A stretch of 64,000 bases of DNA from Physcomitrium patens (taxonomy: Eukaryota > Streptophyta > Bryopsida > Funariales > Funariaceae): assembly GCF_000002425.4 (NCBI RefSeq), contig NC_037261.1, positions 3,285,362 to 3,349,361 of the forward strand. Reading direction: 5' to 3'. Of this stretch, positions 47,275 to 60,500 are shown piece by piece (the stretch's first letter is position 1; each line of letters opens with the position of its first letter). Below the pieces are notes generated by a model that saw only the letters and a list, made by a program, of their open reading frames with translations, was not told the origin of the DNA and ran no database searches. The position numbers and the translations under genes are program-made.

Positions 47275-48440
47275 TTGTAGGTAGAAATTGGAGATCACAA
47301 CCAGCAAAAACCATGTAAAGCTTGTGTCAAAGCACGCCACTAGAACCAACTAGATGGCCAGGATCACAGATTCATCGCCATAGCTGCGGATTGCAGGCCA
47401 AACACAGTCGGTGTATATGTAAGAGACATTTGTTTTTAACAAAAAGAGGACGAGCTACATTTGGAACCTCTCTATTCGGTCGACTTCACTGTTGCCGTTG
47501 TTGCTCATCTTTCGCGTAGTATGTGTACATATTTTTCTCATCTTACTACCTGTGCCAGTTTTCTTACAAACCATGTTCTTGCATAAAAAGGCGCTGCCAT
47601 GGTTAGAAAAAGTGCCCTTTGGTTGTATCCGTTCTTACTTTTTTTGTTTGCATCACCTCAAGTTTTCATTTCATTTCATCATGGGGTCTCTCTCCTCCCT
47701 CCAATTGCAATGTTGCAAAGACAATAGATGTCTTGCTTGATGGCAAAAGTAGATTTTTTACTAGCTTAATGTTAGATATGTCTTTTTTTAGTGCCATGGT
47801 GTGGGAAAGCTTTTTAATATTAATTTGCATCACCTCTTTGTCTTTAGATACTTTAGATGTCATCATCTAAGTAATCATTGTTTCTTTCTTACAACTTATT
47901 TTTTCATTAAATAAATTTAGAAATGGCCATCTGAAGGTCACAATACTGCTCTATAAATTATGGGAGTTAGGATTTTGTTTAGGAGGCGTATTGACGCTGC
48001 TTGTTGTGATAGAATTGTCCTCTCATATTATTTTGCATAGCTTCTAACACATATTTTGATACTCACTTCCTTATTCTAACTTGCATTAGTGAATTTTTTA
48101 AAAATCGCCTTCTTTTGCTATGGAGATTTAATCTTTGTTGGTATTTTTCCTCAACAAGTTTTTTAGGGTTAGAAATTAGGGTTTTAGGCCATGGCTCTTT
48201 CTTAAGCTTATGCAATTTGCACTAATAGCCGACATGTATCTATGTCTACTAGGAGAGATTTCTAAATGGTTGACAATAAGAAAGAAGATCTAGTGGACTC
48301 AATTTGCAACCAATGCAAAGGAATGTCACTTAGTCCTACTATACCAATAAAAAGGAAATGTCTTCCTAAAAGAATTACAAGTAATAATGTCAATTTTTTA
48401 ATTAATTATAAAAAATTAAAAAATTAAAAATTAAAATAAA
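47275..48440. other. 3' flank of the LEA gene and AT-rich spacer
   Basis: The first few hundred bases probably carry the 3' untranslated part. After about 47750 the DNA is AT-rich, with short frames and no recognised gene. Confidence 0.5.
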
Positions 48441-50120
48441 AATACATTTTGATCCTTCATGATATTGAGGCTGCTCAAATGCAATACCTCAAGGACTATA
48501 TGGTGGTAGCCAACTTCATAGAAGGAAAGCTCACCTTGCCACTTTTTGTAACTTGGCTCTTCATTCTAAATTCAAGTCATGGAGGTAGATCACTAGTTGT
48601 AACTGAAAATTTAGACAGTGGATTTTTCTTGTTTGAAGACCTCTAATAAGGAAGTTGTTTATCAACTTCTAGTGCTTACTTCATATTGCTTTGGTTTTAT
48701 CTTTTGTATTTTTTAGCAATGGACAATAATTTTCAACTCCACGACTTATAGAGGTATGTCAATACCAACTTGGATGACACTTAAAAAATTACCCATACAA
48801 TTTGCATGTGTTGCGACAATCATTGCGGGCAACCTCAATAAAGTTTTTGCAACTGAAATGAGTAATAATCTATTTGTTGAATCAAGGTTTTATGTAATTC
48901 TTAACACAAATTATAGTTGAAAAATAAAACTTGAGATTGAAGATCAAATAAATCATTATCTAATTACCATATGGATCGACTTTTTATTTACTTATCAAAT
49001 ACAAATTTTGCCTTAATATGTACTATAAGGTTACATTTTGCCCACATAGACCTAGAGCAAGTTACCACATCCTTTGAGATAAGAGACCTATAAACCAAGA
49101 CATTGGAGGCCCTTGCTATAATGTTGACCATTCTTTGATACACCTTGGATGATGCATATATCAAAAAAGGGTGCATATTGATGAAGAAGATTTTATAAGA
49201 GTCGGTTGGCATGGCCATAGAAAAATTTCACATGCATTACCATAAGCTATGCTTCTCTTGGAATCATCTCTTGCGATAGAAACTCGGTCCAGTTATAAGA
49301 TGGATATCCACTTTATCTCATTCAATTTTATAAATATTAACTTATCTATAGAACTTGAAGCTTACAATAGCATATTGAATAAAGACATACTACCTATGGT
49401 TGCTTTGGTACATCTTATTTCTATTAATAATACTAACTAAAATTCTATATTTATTATATATGTCTCTTAGAACAAATCTCTTGACATTGTAGGTCCTACA
49501 CTTATTGCAATAGCAACAACCAAAAGGCCATCTCTACCACTACTTCAAGTTCTTTTCCACCAAGTGATGAAATTGGTCATTCCATCAATAGGTTCTTACT
49601 TCCATGCTATTCTAGAACAATATCCACTTTTAGACTTAATACCACCAACTACAAACCTTGACACCAAATAATGATTAAAAGCTATAACTACTCAAGATGA
49701 CAATGTCTCCTATTTTGTATCCATTAATACATCAGTCATGATAAAGCAAAACACAATACATCATTGTATACACCCGATGAGTTTAATTTTAGCATCACAA
49801 GAAGCATAAAAAATAGTATCATGGGATCAATTAACCAATATTGATTTGAATATCAACCTTGTTATTGTTGAGGAAGTGATCTCAGCTTTAACTTCTTCTT
49901 TAAGTACTACTAGGGCAATTTAAGATGATTGGCCTGAATTGAAAAGGCAATCCATTTTGAGATCCAACTCAATATACAATCAAAGCTATAGCCAAAGTCC
50001 TTCTTGAGGAATTGGCCAAATACCAAGTATGCCTCAAAATCCTTCTTCTTCATGATTTAACAAAACTTCTCAAGACTTAGGTAGTTTCTTGATTCAAGAC
50101 AGTGTGTGCCATTCATGATT
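48440..50120 (+). pseudogene. Possible LINE ORF1 remnant (DUF4283-like)
   Basis: A plus-strand frame at 48449-48646 reads LKDYMVVANFIEGKLTLPLF, then VTWLFILNSSHGGRSLVVTE, then NLDSGFFLFED. It resembles the start of the DUF4283 domain of plant LINE ORF1 proteins. A second frame at 49249-49440 (SSYKMDIHFISFNFINI onward) would be the part before the zinc knuckle. The knuckle itself is not seen. The likeness is weak and rests on spacing of hydrophobic and glycine positions, so this may be chance. Confidence 0.3.
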
Positions 50121-50172
50121 ATTAAATTAGTAACATTCAAATTTTGAGGACTTAATGATCGGCATAAAATAG

Positions 50173-50330
50173 ACTGACTATGGAATTACTTGCATATTGT
50201 AGATACCATTGTGTAGCTATAGAATTACTTTCATAGAGTCGATAGCATTTTTTAGCTATGGAATTACATTCATAGTATACTATAGTTAGTTACTATAGTT
50301 TAGCTATGGTATTTCATTGATAGCATAGAT
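50173..50330 (+). repeat. About 40-bp tandem repeat, 3-4 units
   Basis: Units open with GCTATGGAATTACTTTCATAG or variants, at about 50173, 50213, 50252 and 50300. The first two spacings are close to 40 bases, the third is 48, and the fourth unit is partial. The array is AT-rich and noncoding. Confidence 0.65.
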
Positions 50331-50408
50331 TCATAATAGAGTACCAAAAATCTTTATATTAGTTTTTTTTTATTGCTTTTTTAGAATGAAAAAAAGCAAT
50401 AAAAAAGA

Positions 50409-50502
50409 GATATATAATGCTACAGTGTTTTTTTTATTGCTTTTTTTGGATATATAATGCTACAGTGTTTATATAAGAGATATATAATGCTACAGTGTTT
50501 TT

Positions 50503-50535
<33 letters not shown>
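50409..50535 (+). repeat. Three direct 22-bp copies followed by a poly(A) run
   Basis: The 22 bases from GATATATAATGC to TACAGTGTTT occur without change at 50409-50430, 50449-50470 and 50479-50500. A run of 28 A follows at 50508-50535. The words TATTGCTTTTTT and AGAATGAA also recur nearby (about 50375, 50436 and 50640), which suggests local slippage or template switching. Confidence 0.8.
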
Positions 50536-50539
50536 CTTT

Positions 50540-52400
50540 TATTACTCTTTTTTTATTTTGTTGAAACTTTGGAATTTTTTTGTGAATTATTTATTTTCTT
50601 TCTATATAAGTGTATATATATATAGTCTCTTGATGCATTATTGCTTTTTTAGAATGAAATGTTCTCACATGTCATTGTATTATAAGTAGTTGTTTTCAAT
50701 TTTTCGTTACTGTTTATACAAACTTTCACTTTTAGTTACAAATTCTTATTCATGATTTGTATTATATTGATACATTATCTTTGAAATACTTACTAGATAT
50801 ATAAAGTTTTTTAGACAAAATCTCAATGTACAATGTTTAGATGCAGCCATGATTAAGTAATACCACAGTGTTGTAATATTTTGGTTTCCCCATATTCTTT
50901 TGCATTGTCATATGAAAATATTTTCACATGAGCAAAGGAATTGTATGTTGTCCTGTTGTATTATCACGTTTGTTCTTAATGAATAACGTAGAAATAAATC
51001 CATAAAATAATTCGGCTTATTGTGATTCCATTTAAGAAATGTATATTAGTCTTTCACGACATTGAAGTATGGTTCTTATTTTTATTTTGAAATATCAAAA
51101 ATTTTAAATCAAGACTCATCAAAAAATATCATAATTAGTACATGTTCAAATTAAGTTGTTCAGCTTGAAATACCTTATTATATTTCATAGCCTTTCCATT
51201 TGCAAATTTTTATACATTTATTGATATAATATCGAGGCAGGAATGAATTTCCAATAATTGGAACTGAAATGTGACAGCATCAAAATTACTTGTTGTAATG
51301 CACCACTACTTGATTATTCTTCATTTTCCATTTTCAACTATTATTCGTTTATTTATTTATTTATTTATTTTCATATTAAGTTTTAATATTTAATTAACAT
51401 TATTATTTGCATGTACTACAAGAAAGCTGCATGTTACGCAACAAAATCTGCAATCACTTCTACACTATAAAATAATTGCAAACACCTGTAATTTACAAAA
51501 TATAGAGCACCTATTTTTATTAAATGCAATTTGGAATAAGAGGTTCGAAAAATAGATTGAAAACAATGAATCAATTCAATGCAACTATTCATTTCGGCCA
51601 CTGTAATAGATTATACATTGACATGGCTATGCAGAAAAATTTTATAGATATATTTTAAACATTAAAAAATAAGCGCAAAAATCATGGATTCACCAATCTA
51701 ACAATAAGAATTATGCTGCTTAAAACTTGACTTAAATCGAAACAATATCTTTTCTATTCAAAGTAATAATTATAATTATGATGATCTAAGTAAAGATTAT
51801 AAATTTGTGTATTTATGTATGTTACACTTCTAAAGAAAATATTCTAAAGTTTATGTAATAATTTTAAATCATGTACGGTCAACAAATAGGCATCTGTAGT
51901 GTATGGTCTTTTACATATTTTCTGCACTGTAAGTAACAACCTCTTTTTCAAGTTGGTGGATTTTACCTTAGAGAATGGATTCAAGACAACCCTTCTTGTA
52001 CTGAATAAAAGTAGAACGAATTTGATTTTGAAGAGATACATACAATCTCACATGCAAAGCTTTTGTCTTAGTCTATCATCAACCCCCTACCCACAAAGAG
52101 ACTGCAACTTCCACAGCATGAAGATACTCTCCAACCATAAAATGAGACGGTAAAATAATGTATCAATATTTAGCAAAAGATTACCTCGCCTTTTTACAAA
52201 AATCTTATCAGGACTCAGATCCACAAAAGATGGAGTAAAGAAGATTTATACTCTCTTCAAAATATGACAATGTGAAATGGATTCCCACACACACATGATT
52301 AGTACAGAATTCAACATTTCAACTGTACACTTACAGACAATTCTCACACCCAAGCATGCGTCTGACCGAAGCACCCACTGACCTACGACATCTGAGCTGG
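50540..52400. other. AT-rich spacer, no gene seen
   Basis: Only short frames are present. An (ATTT)n stretch lies at about 51350-51372. Composition becomes less AT-rich after about 52050. Confidence 0.5.
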
Positions 52401-54060
52401 TGTCTCAATCTTAAAGCAAGAGCCTCGATTGTCTAGCTGCTTCGAACACTGTGATCTCTAAGTCTCAAGCACCTCTTCTTCGCTGCCTGTTCCCATTATG
52501 CCACTACTCTGAATTATACATATTGGGCTTAGGAAAGCTGCGAATAATTTGCCATCTTTTCTTTCTTTTGATACATAGGGGATAGACCCGTCGCATTCGT
52601 TGAGAAGAGAGGCCAAACAACCCATCTTAAGCCCTAATACTGTTGTTGCAGATGGAGCTTCAGAGGACAAGAAAATTGGAAAAAATTGTACAACTTGCCT
52701 TTCGCATCCGAATGCGCTGTGTGTGCGATTAAGCCACTAGGGAACTCTAGATTTTCATCTGAATCTATTACCATCTATTTTTCCTATAAATATTACTTGA
52801 TGTATTTTGCCGAAAATGTTTTCGAAATGGTGAGTTTTAAGATCTAGAATGGGACTATTCCATCCCAGTTCCACAGTCCAGTCAAGGTCTTCCAGTACTT
52901 TGTACTTGTGGGGATGTAATTAAGCGAAAGGAACATATTTTTTCCTTGCGCTGGAGATCAACTCATTGCTGATGCCTCCGAATGCAGTCAATGACTGGGA
53001 CCGGTGTACTTGCATGGCACCGAAGTCTCGAGCTGAGCAGTTGTAAAAATATCCTGCAGAGAAATCATTCGCTCAGGTCCCGTACAGAGACTGCACCGGA
53101 CATTGAATTTGTGTCTGCTTTACAGTCCCCGTTCATGAAACAATAGAATCTCTGACCTACCCCCACAGGGCCATTCGAACCATACCAGAACTCGTCCTAC
53201 GCTAGCCCTAGCTGCGTCCGAATGAGGGATGGTCGCAAATCAGTAAGGGCCATCTGAGCGGGGCCCGAAAGTTTGTACAACCCATACTCTGCAGGCACTA
53301 GGCGCCGGAAATTCCAACGCAACAACCTTGACAAGAAGAAAAACAAAATGGGTGGCTGCCAGCAGGTTCCACGCGAGCTTCTCCCCAATGCAGAATTTCC
53401 TTGCTCCACCGAAAGTCACGCTGCAGTATTTTAGAAGCAGGTATTGACATCCCCACAACTGGCAGCGCCCCGTTTTGACCCGGCATCCACGAAGGTGTGA
53501 ACCTGGACAGAGGCTGGATGGGACACTTTGGGGGCAGTTGCAGCGATCGACTGTTGTTGACCACATACGGTGGAAACCAGACGGTAAGCACTGCTAGGTC
53601 ACCAGTTGCAGCGGTGGCACACATACAAGGAAGCACCGATTGCGCTTCCTAGGACCCCGCCGCAGTCGTTCCGCAGCAGTGGCCCCACCCGGACACGATC
53701 CCAAAGCACACAAACCATTGTACGATGCTCGATCCTGCACGTTTCTATGGATCAGCGCCGGCCACGGTGGCCACCCAGCGAAGAATGGATTCAGTGAGAG
53801 TGACATCGTGATGGTGGTAAAGGACGATTTCAAGTGTGCACTTCGAAGTCTCAATAATCTCTTATGCACCGTAAAACACTGAATCGTATCACCTGAACTT
53901 CGTGGACCCGTTCGATGATGCCCTTTCTTCCTCGAAGTTGGGGTGAATCCATGCGTTTTTCTCCCCTCCGATTACAATTGCTTCACCGATCCATGCTTCC
54001 ATGTGGCCGGTGCTCTGGTGTGTGTTGAACGATGACTGTGTGGTCTTGTAATCGGTATGT
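52400..54060. other. GC-richer block without a recognised gene
   Basis: The block stands out from AT-rich DNA on both sides and has overlapping frames on both strands, up to 122 codons. A minus-strand frame at 52458-52670 (MSSEAPSATTVLGLKMGCLA onward) and frames around 53197-53869 have ordinary amino acid composition but resemble no family I know. It may be a gene with short exons, a noncoding RNA gene, or a decayed gene. Splice joins could not be made convincingly. Confidence 0.4.
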
Positions 54061-54122
54061 TTCCACCAATTTCAAATCTTTGAAGAGGTAGCAAAAGAGG
54101 GCAAAATCCATGCATGTATGTA

Positions 54123-54153
54123 GATATATATATATATATAAATATATATATAG
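54123..54153. repeat. TA-rich microsatellite
   Basis: Repeated TATA units with a break (ATATATATAAATATATATATAG). A nearby A run at 54310-54334 and TCTA units at 54339-54358 show further slippage. Confidence 0.85.
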
Positions 54154-55172
54154 ATGTATATCTGGATCGTTGAACAGCACGACTGCCCAAGATATGGAGG
54201 ATGTCACCAGAAAATAAATAAATAAGGAATAAAGAAACAAAGTACGTGAAACAGGTTGTACACGATCCCATTTCCAAATTCCAAGGGACGTCCTTTATTG
54301 TGCCATGTGGAAGGAAAAAAAAAAAAAAAAAAAAAATCAATCTATCTATCTATCTATCTCATGTTTTCTTCTTAGAGCCATTAAATTACTTTCTATGTAA
54401 AAAGCCAACTAAATGAGGCCTTTCAATTTTAGCCAATCAAAAGATTTAATAACTATTACCTCTCACCTTCTCTTTTAAGTATAAAGATAGAGCCATTAAA
54501 TAACTTTTTGTATGTAAAAGAAACCTCATTGTAATTATAAATTAAAAACTATAAAAAAATAATCAAAAAATAAAAAATCTATAGTAAAAACATTTGAAAA
54601 TGAATGAAGCACATAATTAAAATAAATAAGTAACTTTCATTACATAAACAAGGATCTCAAATGAATAAATATTTGTGAAGATATCTATAGTTTTTAAAAA
54701 CGATAATAATAATTTATCAACTATGGTTATATATTATCTATCTTAATACACAATTTCCTATCCCCTAATTTAATCAAAATAGATGGATGATTTTTCATCA
54801 GAAATAGACAGATATTAATAATAATAAAATGAAATAAAATATTCTTTACATTATTAATAATTTTATTCACATAAATTAAAATGTTACCATTGCATTTAAA
54901 GATATTTGTAACAATAAAGTGATGTCATTTATTTATTTTAAATTTTAAATTATTAAATTATATTTTTAAAATAAAAAAAAAATAAAATGAAATAATCTAT
55001 AAAAAAATATTTACAAATAATGATATGCTAATGTATAATTTAAAATTTTAAAAGATTTTTTCAAAATAAAATTAAAATAAAATAAAATTAATACCCAATT
55101 GGTATATACATTGCAAAATGAAATAGTTAAGGATTTATATAAAATATTTTAAATTTACATATTTATATTCAT

Positions 55173-55203
<31 letters not shown>

Positions 55204-55380
55204 TTCAAAGACATAATTATAATAAAATAAATAATGTTTTTTAATTTCAAAGAATTTATGAAAAAAAAATCAGAAATTTTATGATATTGAAATATCAAAC
55301 ATTTTTAGATTAACAGTATAAAAAAATTCAAATAATATCTATCTTAATTTTTAATTTAAATTTTAACATACAAAATTTAA

Positions 55381-55417
<37 letters not shown>

Positions 55418-56319
55418 ATGTTTGCTGAAAAATTTGCATAGATTTTTAGAAAACTACTAAATTAATTTATTCGGTTGTTATCATGATATTCTTTAAAAAA
55501 CTTAAAATAATTTTTTCATAAATACTCTCTTTTGGCATTACCAACAAGATATTACCATAGGTTATTAGAATTGTGGCAATATAATGCCACAAGATTGTTG
55601 ATGAAATTTTGTTTCTTAGAGTACAATCTTAAACACTTCTTCTTCAAAGAAAATGGTGATCGAAATCAAATTTGTACTGAGTAGCATAGATTCAAGAAAT
55701 TTATCTTTAAATTATTCTTATTATAAAATTTTCTTCACTATTCAAGATTAATCTTCAATTACCATAACTTAAATTAGGATCAAAGCTTAATGCAATCACT
55801 TCTAAAGTCTTGTGAAGGAATGATGTAAGTAGAAGTTGCCAACTAAACTTAGATTCTATTGTAGCTATTTTGACATCAAAATTGTTTTTGGATAATAGTA
55901 AGATCAAAGTGTGATGATTTGGTCTTTTTGTAGAAAAAAATCTCTATTTTACTTCTTTTGTATATGTAAAAAGGTAAATAATAATAGCTTAATCTTGACT
56001 CTAAAGAATTTGTTACAAAAGAACTTTAGAATGATGGAATCAATTTTCTTCAACTTATTCCTATTCTTGTTATCTTTGCTACAAGATTTTTCATATTAAA
56101 CAACCAATTAGGTTTTTTAACTGATTCCTTTTTGCAAAATATGTGTACCAAGAATTTATTAGTAAAAACATGGACTTGGATTTAGTATTGGTGTTTTTGA
56201 TGCATTTTATTTTTGTTATTTTTAGGCACATTTTATCAAACATGAAATGGTTATTATTAGGATGGACTATTATACACATTTTTACAAAATTTGTCCTTAA
56301 ATTGTAAAAAAAAATTGTT

Positions 56320-56361
<42 letters not shown>

Positions 56362-56685
56362 AAATATTGAATTTTTCATCTTCTGTAGGCTTTTTATCAT
56401 TTGATAGGTAATGATTCTTAGCTGTAAGTCATGTGGTGTCTTAGTTGCATTAAAAATATAACTGAAAATGATCCAACATAGATCCAAGGTTTGTATAGAA
56501 TGTTTTTTATTTTATTTTATTTAATTCATATTCCAAAAAGAGTTTTAATTTATTTTTTTTTAATTTTAAAAATATTTATTGTTATAAAAAGTTATAATAG
56601 CCAAAATAAGTCATTGTTTCAAAATAAATATAAAAAATTATACTTGATATATTAAATTTTTATATTATTTTTCTAATTCTTATTG

Positions 56686-56716
<31 letters not shown>

Positions 56717-56718
<2 letters not shown>

Positions 56719-56994
56719 ATGTTACTAATGCCACCACAATTTTTGTTACTACCATCACAACTAGACATCCATCACATGCCATCACAATTTTTGTTCTTAC
56801 TACCACAAGCTACTTTAAACTTGTGTTGTACTATAAAATGTATTTTATAGAATACTAAAATACACATCCATCACAAATTTGTACTTTATCCATTGTAGTG
56901 CATATCAGCAATATTCTATAAAGTGTATTGTGATATACAACATAAGTTTAGGATAGTTTGTAGTACCATTAGCAAAAATTGTAGTAGCATTAGC

Positions 56995-57000
<6 letters not shown>
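56717..57000. mobile_element. Palindromic MITE-like element inside a TA tract
   Basis: The left end reads GTTACTAATGCCACCACAAT and the reverse complement of the right end reads ATTGCTAATGCTACTACAAT, so the ends are inverted repeats. Inner arms are also inverted: 56811-56855 against 56903-56947, with blocks such as AAACTTGTGTTGTA and TTTATAGAATA. The element of about 284 bases sits between two TA tracts, as expected for a TA-targeting miniature element of Tc1/mariner type. It encodes nothing. Extra copies of its right-end words follow at 57036-57125. Confidence 0.6.
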
Positions 57001-57030
<30 letters not shown>

Positions 57031-57035
57031 TTTTG

Positions 57036-57125
57036 TAGTGCCATTAGCAAAAATTATGATGACATGTTGTAGAGGGTAAGTTATTGAGGCAATAGCAAAA
57101 ATTGTAGTGGCATTAGCAATACTAT
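57036..57125 (+). repeat. Repeated end-words of the MITE-like element
   Basis: GTAGTGCCATTAGCAAAAAT (57038) and GCAATAGCAAAAATTGTAGT, then GGCATTAGCAATA (57092-57124), repeat the right end of the neighbouring element at 56958-57000. They are either a second, truncated copy or a tandem duplication. Confidence 0.55.
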
Positions 57126-57740
57126 ATATATGTATATGTATATATTATTTTACTAAATAAATAATTTCACAACTTTTAGTGATCAAATTTTTATTATTAG
57201 GGTTTTTAGATTGAAATAAATAAAATAAATAAGAACCATTATTTAACTTAATAGCTTCAATAATAAAAGTTATATTTATTTTAAAAAAACTACTTTGGTG
57301 CTTTCGTATAAACTAAATTTTCAAGAAAATGTTATTAAATAATTATTTTTTATTCTTAAATATTCCTCTCTTATTCAATAAATAATTTTTTTATCAAATT
57401 CACTTTCTACCTAAGTAATAGTTATAACTTAATTTAAACAAGCATGGTGCTTTAAGAATCTTTTCAATATCCTGAATTCAAACAACACAATCATGATAGC
57501 TATAATAATCCATTAAATCCTTTTCTCACATTTTGGAAAAGCATCTGTTATGAAGACTTCAAGAAAATTACATTCTTTTGTATGTAGAAAACCTACAAAG
57601 ATGTATTAACTCTCAATTTATTTATTTATTTATTTTACAAAGAAAATGTAACCAAGTATAAAGAATCCATATATGAAACCACATTGTAAATATTCACTTT
57701 GGTAACAGCAAAAGAATAACAATAGAATTTCGACCTAAAG

Positions 57741-58320
57741 TTTGTTGGGTTCAAGAGAGGGGAACACGTACTCCACCGTCGTGGGAGGAGGGAACGCTGC
57801 GTTCCCCTGACAGGTCAGAGCAAGCATGGTCTCCAATGCCGGTGACTGACCTTCACGCTCTCACTACTTCCTCATCCCTTTGGATGAACGTATACCGAAA
57901 AACCTCCACGGACCAGGCATCCAAAACCTTATCTTCGAGGAAGTTTCCTAATAGGGCATCAATTGTCAACAGAGTAGGGGGGACAACTATACACCCACTT
58001 GGAATTCACCACGTGGCGAACCCTATCCACACCATACCCGTGAACTTGTTCCCGACGACGTTCACAAGCGTTGGGAGCAAAAGCTCTGTATACGCGTGGA
58101 CCTTGGTCAGAGCAGGTCAAAGTCTGAGTCGCCAGCGTGGCCCTGTCCACGTAGATCGGGTAAAGAAGCTTCTATTCTTTCACGCCAATCGTGTCGAGTC
58201 CTTTGTACAACGGGAGACCAGGCAATCATGGGTCGGGCGCCCCAGGGACACAGGGGCGAAATAACGGGCCCTTTCTGGTCCCACGATCAACCCCCCTTTA
58301 AGAAGTGAATTATTTCCACG
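57741..58320. other. GC-rich island of unknown nature
   Basis: About 580 bases of GC-rich DNA lie between AT-rich flanks. The plus strand has a 142-codon frame at 57836-58264 (MPVTDLHALTTSSSLWMNVY onward), rich in Ser, Arg and Thr and with no known family. A CACGTGG core lies near 58010. It could be a promoter-like island, a noncoding RNA gene, or DNA moved from elsewhere. Confidence 0.4.
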
Positions 58321-59059
58321 TGTGAAAACAATGACAAACGTTGTGTTTGCTATCTTTGTCTTGTTTATTTATTTTATTTTATTTATTTATTGTTTAAAAC
58401 ATATTTATCGAGAATTGTTAATGCTAAATCCCCAATTGATATTGCTACACCCCACATGATTTCTACTTTACTTAAATTGATTAAAAAGCATGCTAACATG
58501 CTTAGGACACATTTGGCACCCTAATATTTAACCCCCCCATATTGACCCAAAAGTAGTATAAATCAAAAATCAAAAATCAAAAATCATCACCTTCATTCAT
58601 TTATTCATATATTTATATATATATATATATGCATATCAAAGGAAAAGTGGTACACATATGGAAAGATTTTTAGCTAGTCTTTTAGATACCCACAAAGTCT
58701 CACAAGCATGATATTCTATTTTTCACCAACTTGTGTACCATTTGTGGCTTTTGGACACAACAACACGTCATGGTTTTCACCCAACGGGAAATTTGTTTGT
58801 ATCTTGAGGATTTGAAGTGTCTTTCTAATAAATGTGTTGCATTTCTAACCATACATTGCACATTCCCAATCTAAATAGATTGGCTCGGCAGACATTTTCA
58901 ATAGGATGCAAAAAAAGACAAAATTACAAAATGACCAAAATTATCACAAACCATGAAACAAATTTTGTGTGTTTCAAATCGCTCTACTTGTCTTCCTCTT
59001 TATTTCTGTATATATTTTTTCAAGATAAGTATTTAATCCATTTTAAATATATATATATA

Positions 59060-59094
<35 letters not shown>

Positions 59095-60500
59095 TTTATT
59101 ATGACATACACAATTCTGAAAATGAGACTTTATGATGTTGGTTTTTATTCTTAAATGAATCCGCCTGGAGCATTATTATTGTTATTATTAAATATAAACA
59201 TAAATCTATTATTATTTTTATATAACCTCTTTCTTTAAAGTAGTATATATCTAGATAATTTATTCTAATTCGTCATGGATTGCGTCAAATAAAACACATT
59301 AAAAATATTTTTCTCAAAGTACTTCTATAATTCTGCCCAGCCTTTAGATTGTATGAACCATTGGTTGCTTGTTTTGGAAAATATATCATGGATCATGCAT
59401 CATGTATTGTGAAATTTTGATTTGTACACTATGGGTCATCAGTCACATGCATTACAAAGCTGAATTGGATGAAGAGATTGAACAAAAATGAATTGAATGC
59501 TCCTAATGCTAAAGTGTGGTGGACACTTTTCTGCACATTTTCTATTGCATTTGATTTATTTTTTTGTTTAAATAACATTAGAATCTTTTTCAGATGTTTA
59601 AAATCCTACTCCACAATGTTTTTGTTCATTCTAAAGTGAGTTATGTCCGTAGTCTATTTTGAAAATGATTCATGTTTTGGCACATAAAATGATTTAAAAT
59701 ATTTGGAATTTAAAAGGAATTCACAAAATGGAATAAAAATGTCCCCAGATATGTATTTTTTTAAAAAGTAAAGTTATGGACATTAAAAATAGTCTAGTTA
59801 ACATTATTTTATTTTATTCTTATAAAATAAAATTCCTGTTCCTATTTTATGCACATTATTGCAGTTAGGGTGGAAAACGACAAAATTTCATGCGAACTGA
59901 TAATAATGAATATATGATTTTTGCTAGATAGTTGATAATGTCCTTATTGATTTTATTTGCTTCCACGTACACATCATAAAAAAATGAACAAATGATAAAA
60001 TTTAGGTAATTGAACCAAAAAAAAAAAGGAATTTTATATATTCAAAATAATAAACAGCTTGGGACATGTTGTAATCTTGCAAAACTCATAATTGCAACAG
60101 AAGTAGTTACGAAGTGTGAATTAATATACAAACCATACATGTTCTATTTTCAAAAAAAAAATGTAAAAAATACATTACTAAATTTAATGACAATTTCAAA
60201 GCTAAGAAATCTCCCAACCACATTCTTCAATCATATAAACGTATAATTCCCGAAGTTTCCGTACAATTTTCTATTATTATTATTATTACAAAGAGGTCCA
60301 ATGCTTTTATAATAAGAATAATAATAATGAAATGCACCACACAAGAACCAAAACTAAATTTAGCTCAAAATCAGTCTCGTCCTCATTCCAAACAAAGTGT
60401 GGGAACAACAAAAATCCACACACACGACAGTTCAAAAATAGCCGAAGTTTTGCCACAAATGAAATTCTTAGATCCCCTTAAGACCCATTCACCGTTAAAA
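58321..60500. other. AT-rich spacer
   Basis: Short frames only. It holds (ATTT)n at 58363-58393 and TA tracts at 58611-58630 and 59047-59092. Confidence 0.55.

Larger units (their letters stand above)
54360..57740. other. Strongly AT-rich spacer with simple repeats
   Basis: No gene is seen. It holds (ATTT)n at 55165-55204, 31 A at 55386-55416, TA tracts at 56326-56358, 56686-56716 and 57001-57029, and the palindromic element described separately. Confidence 0.6.
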
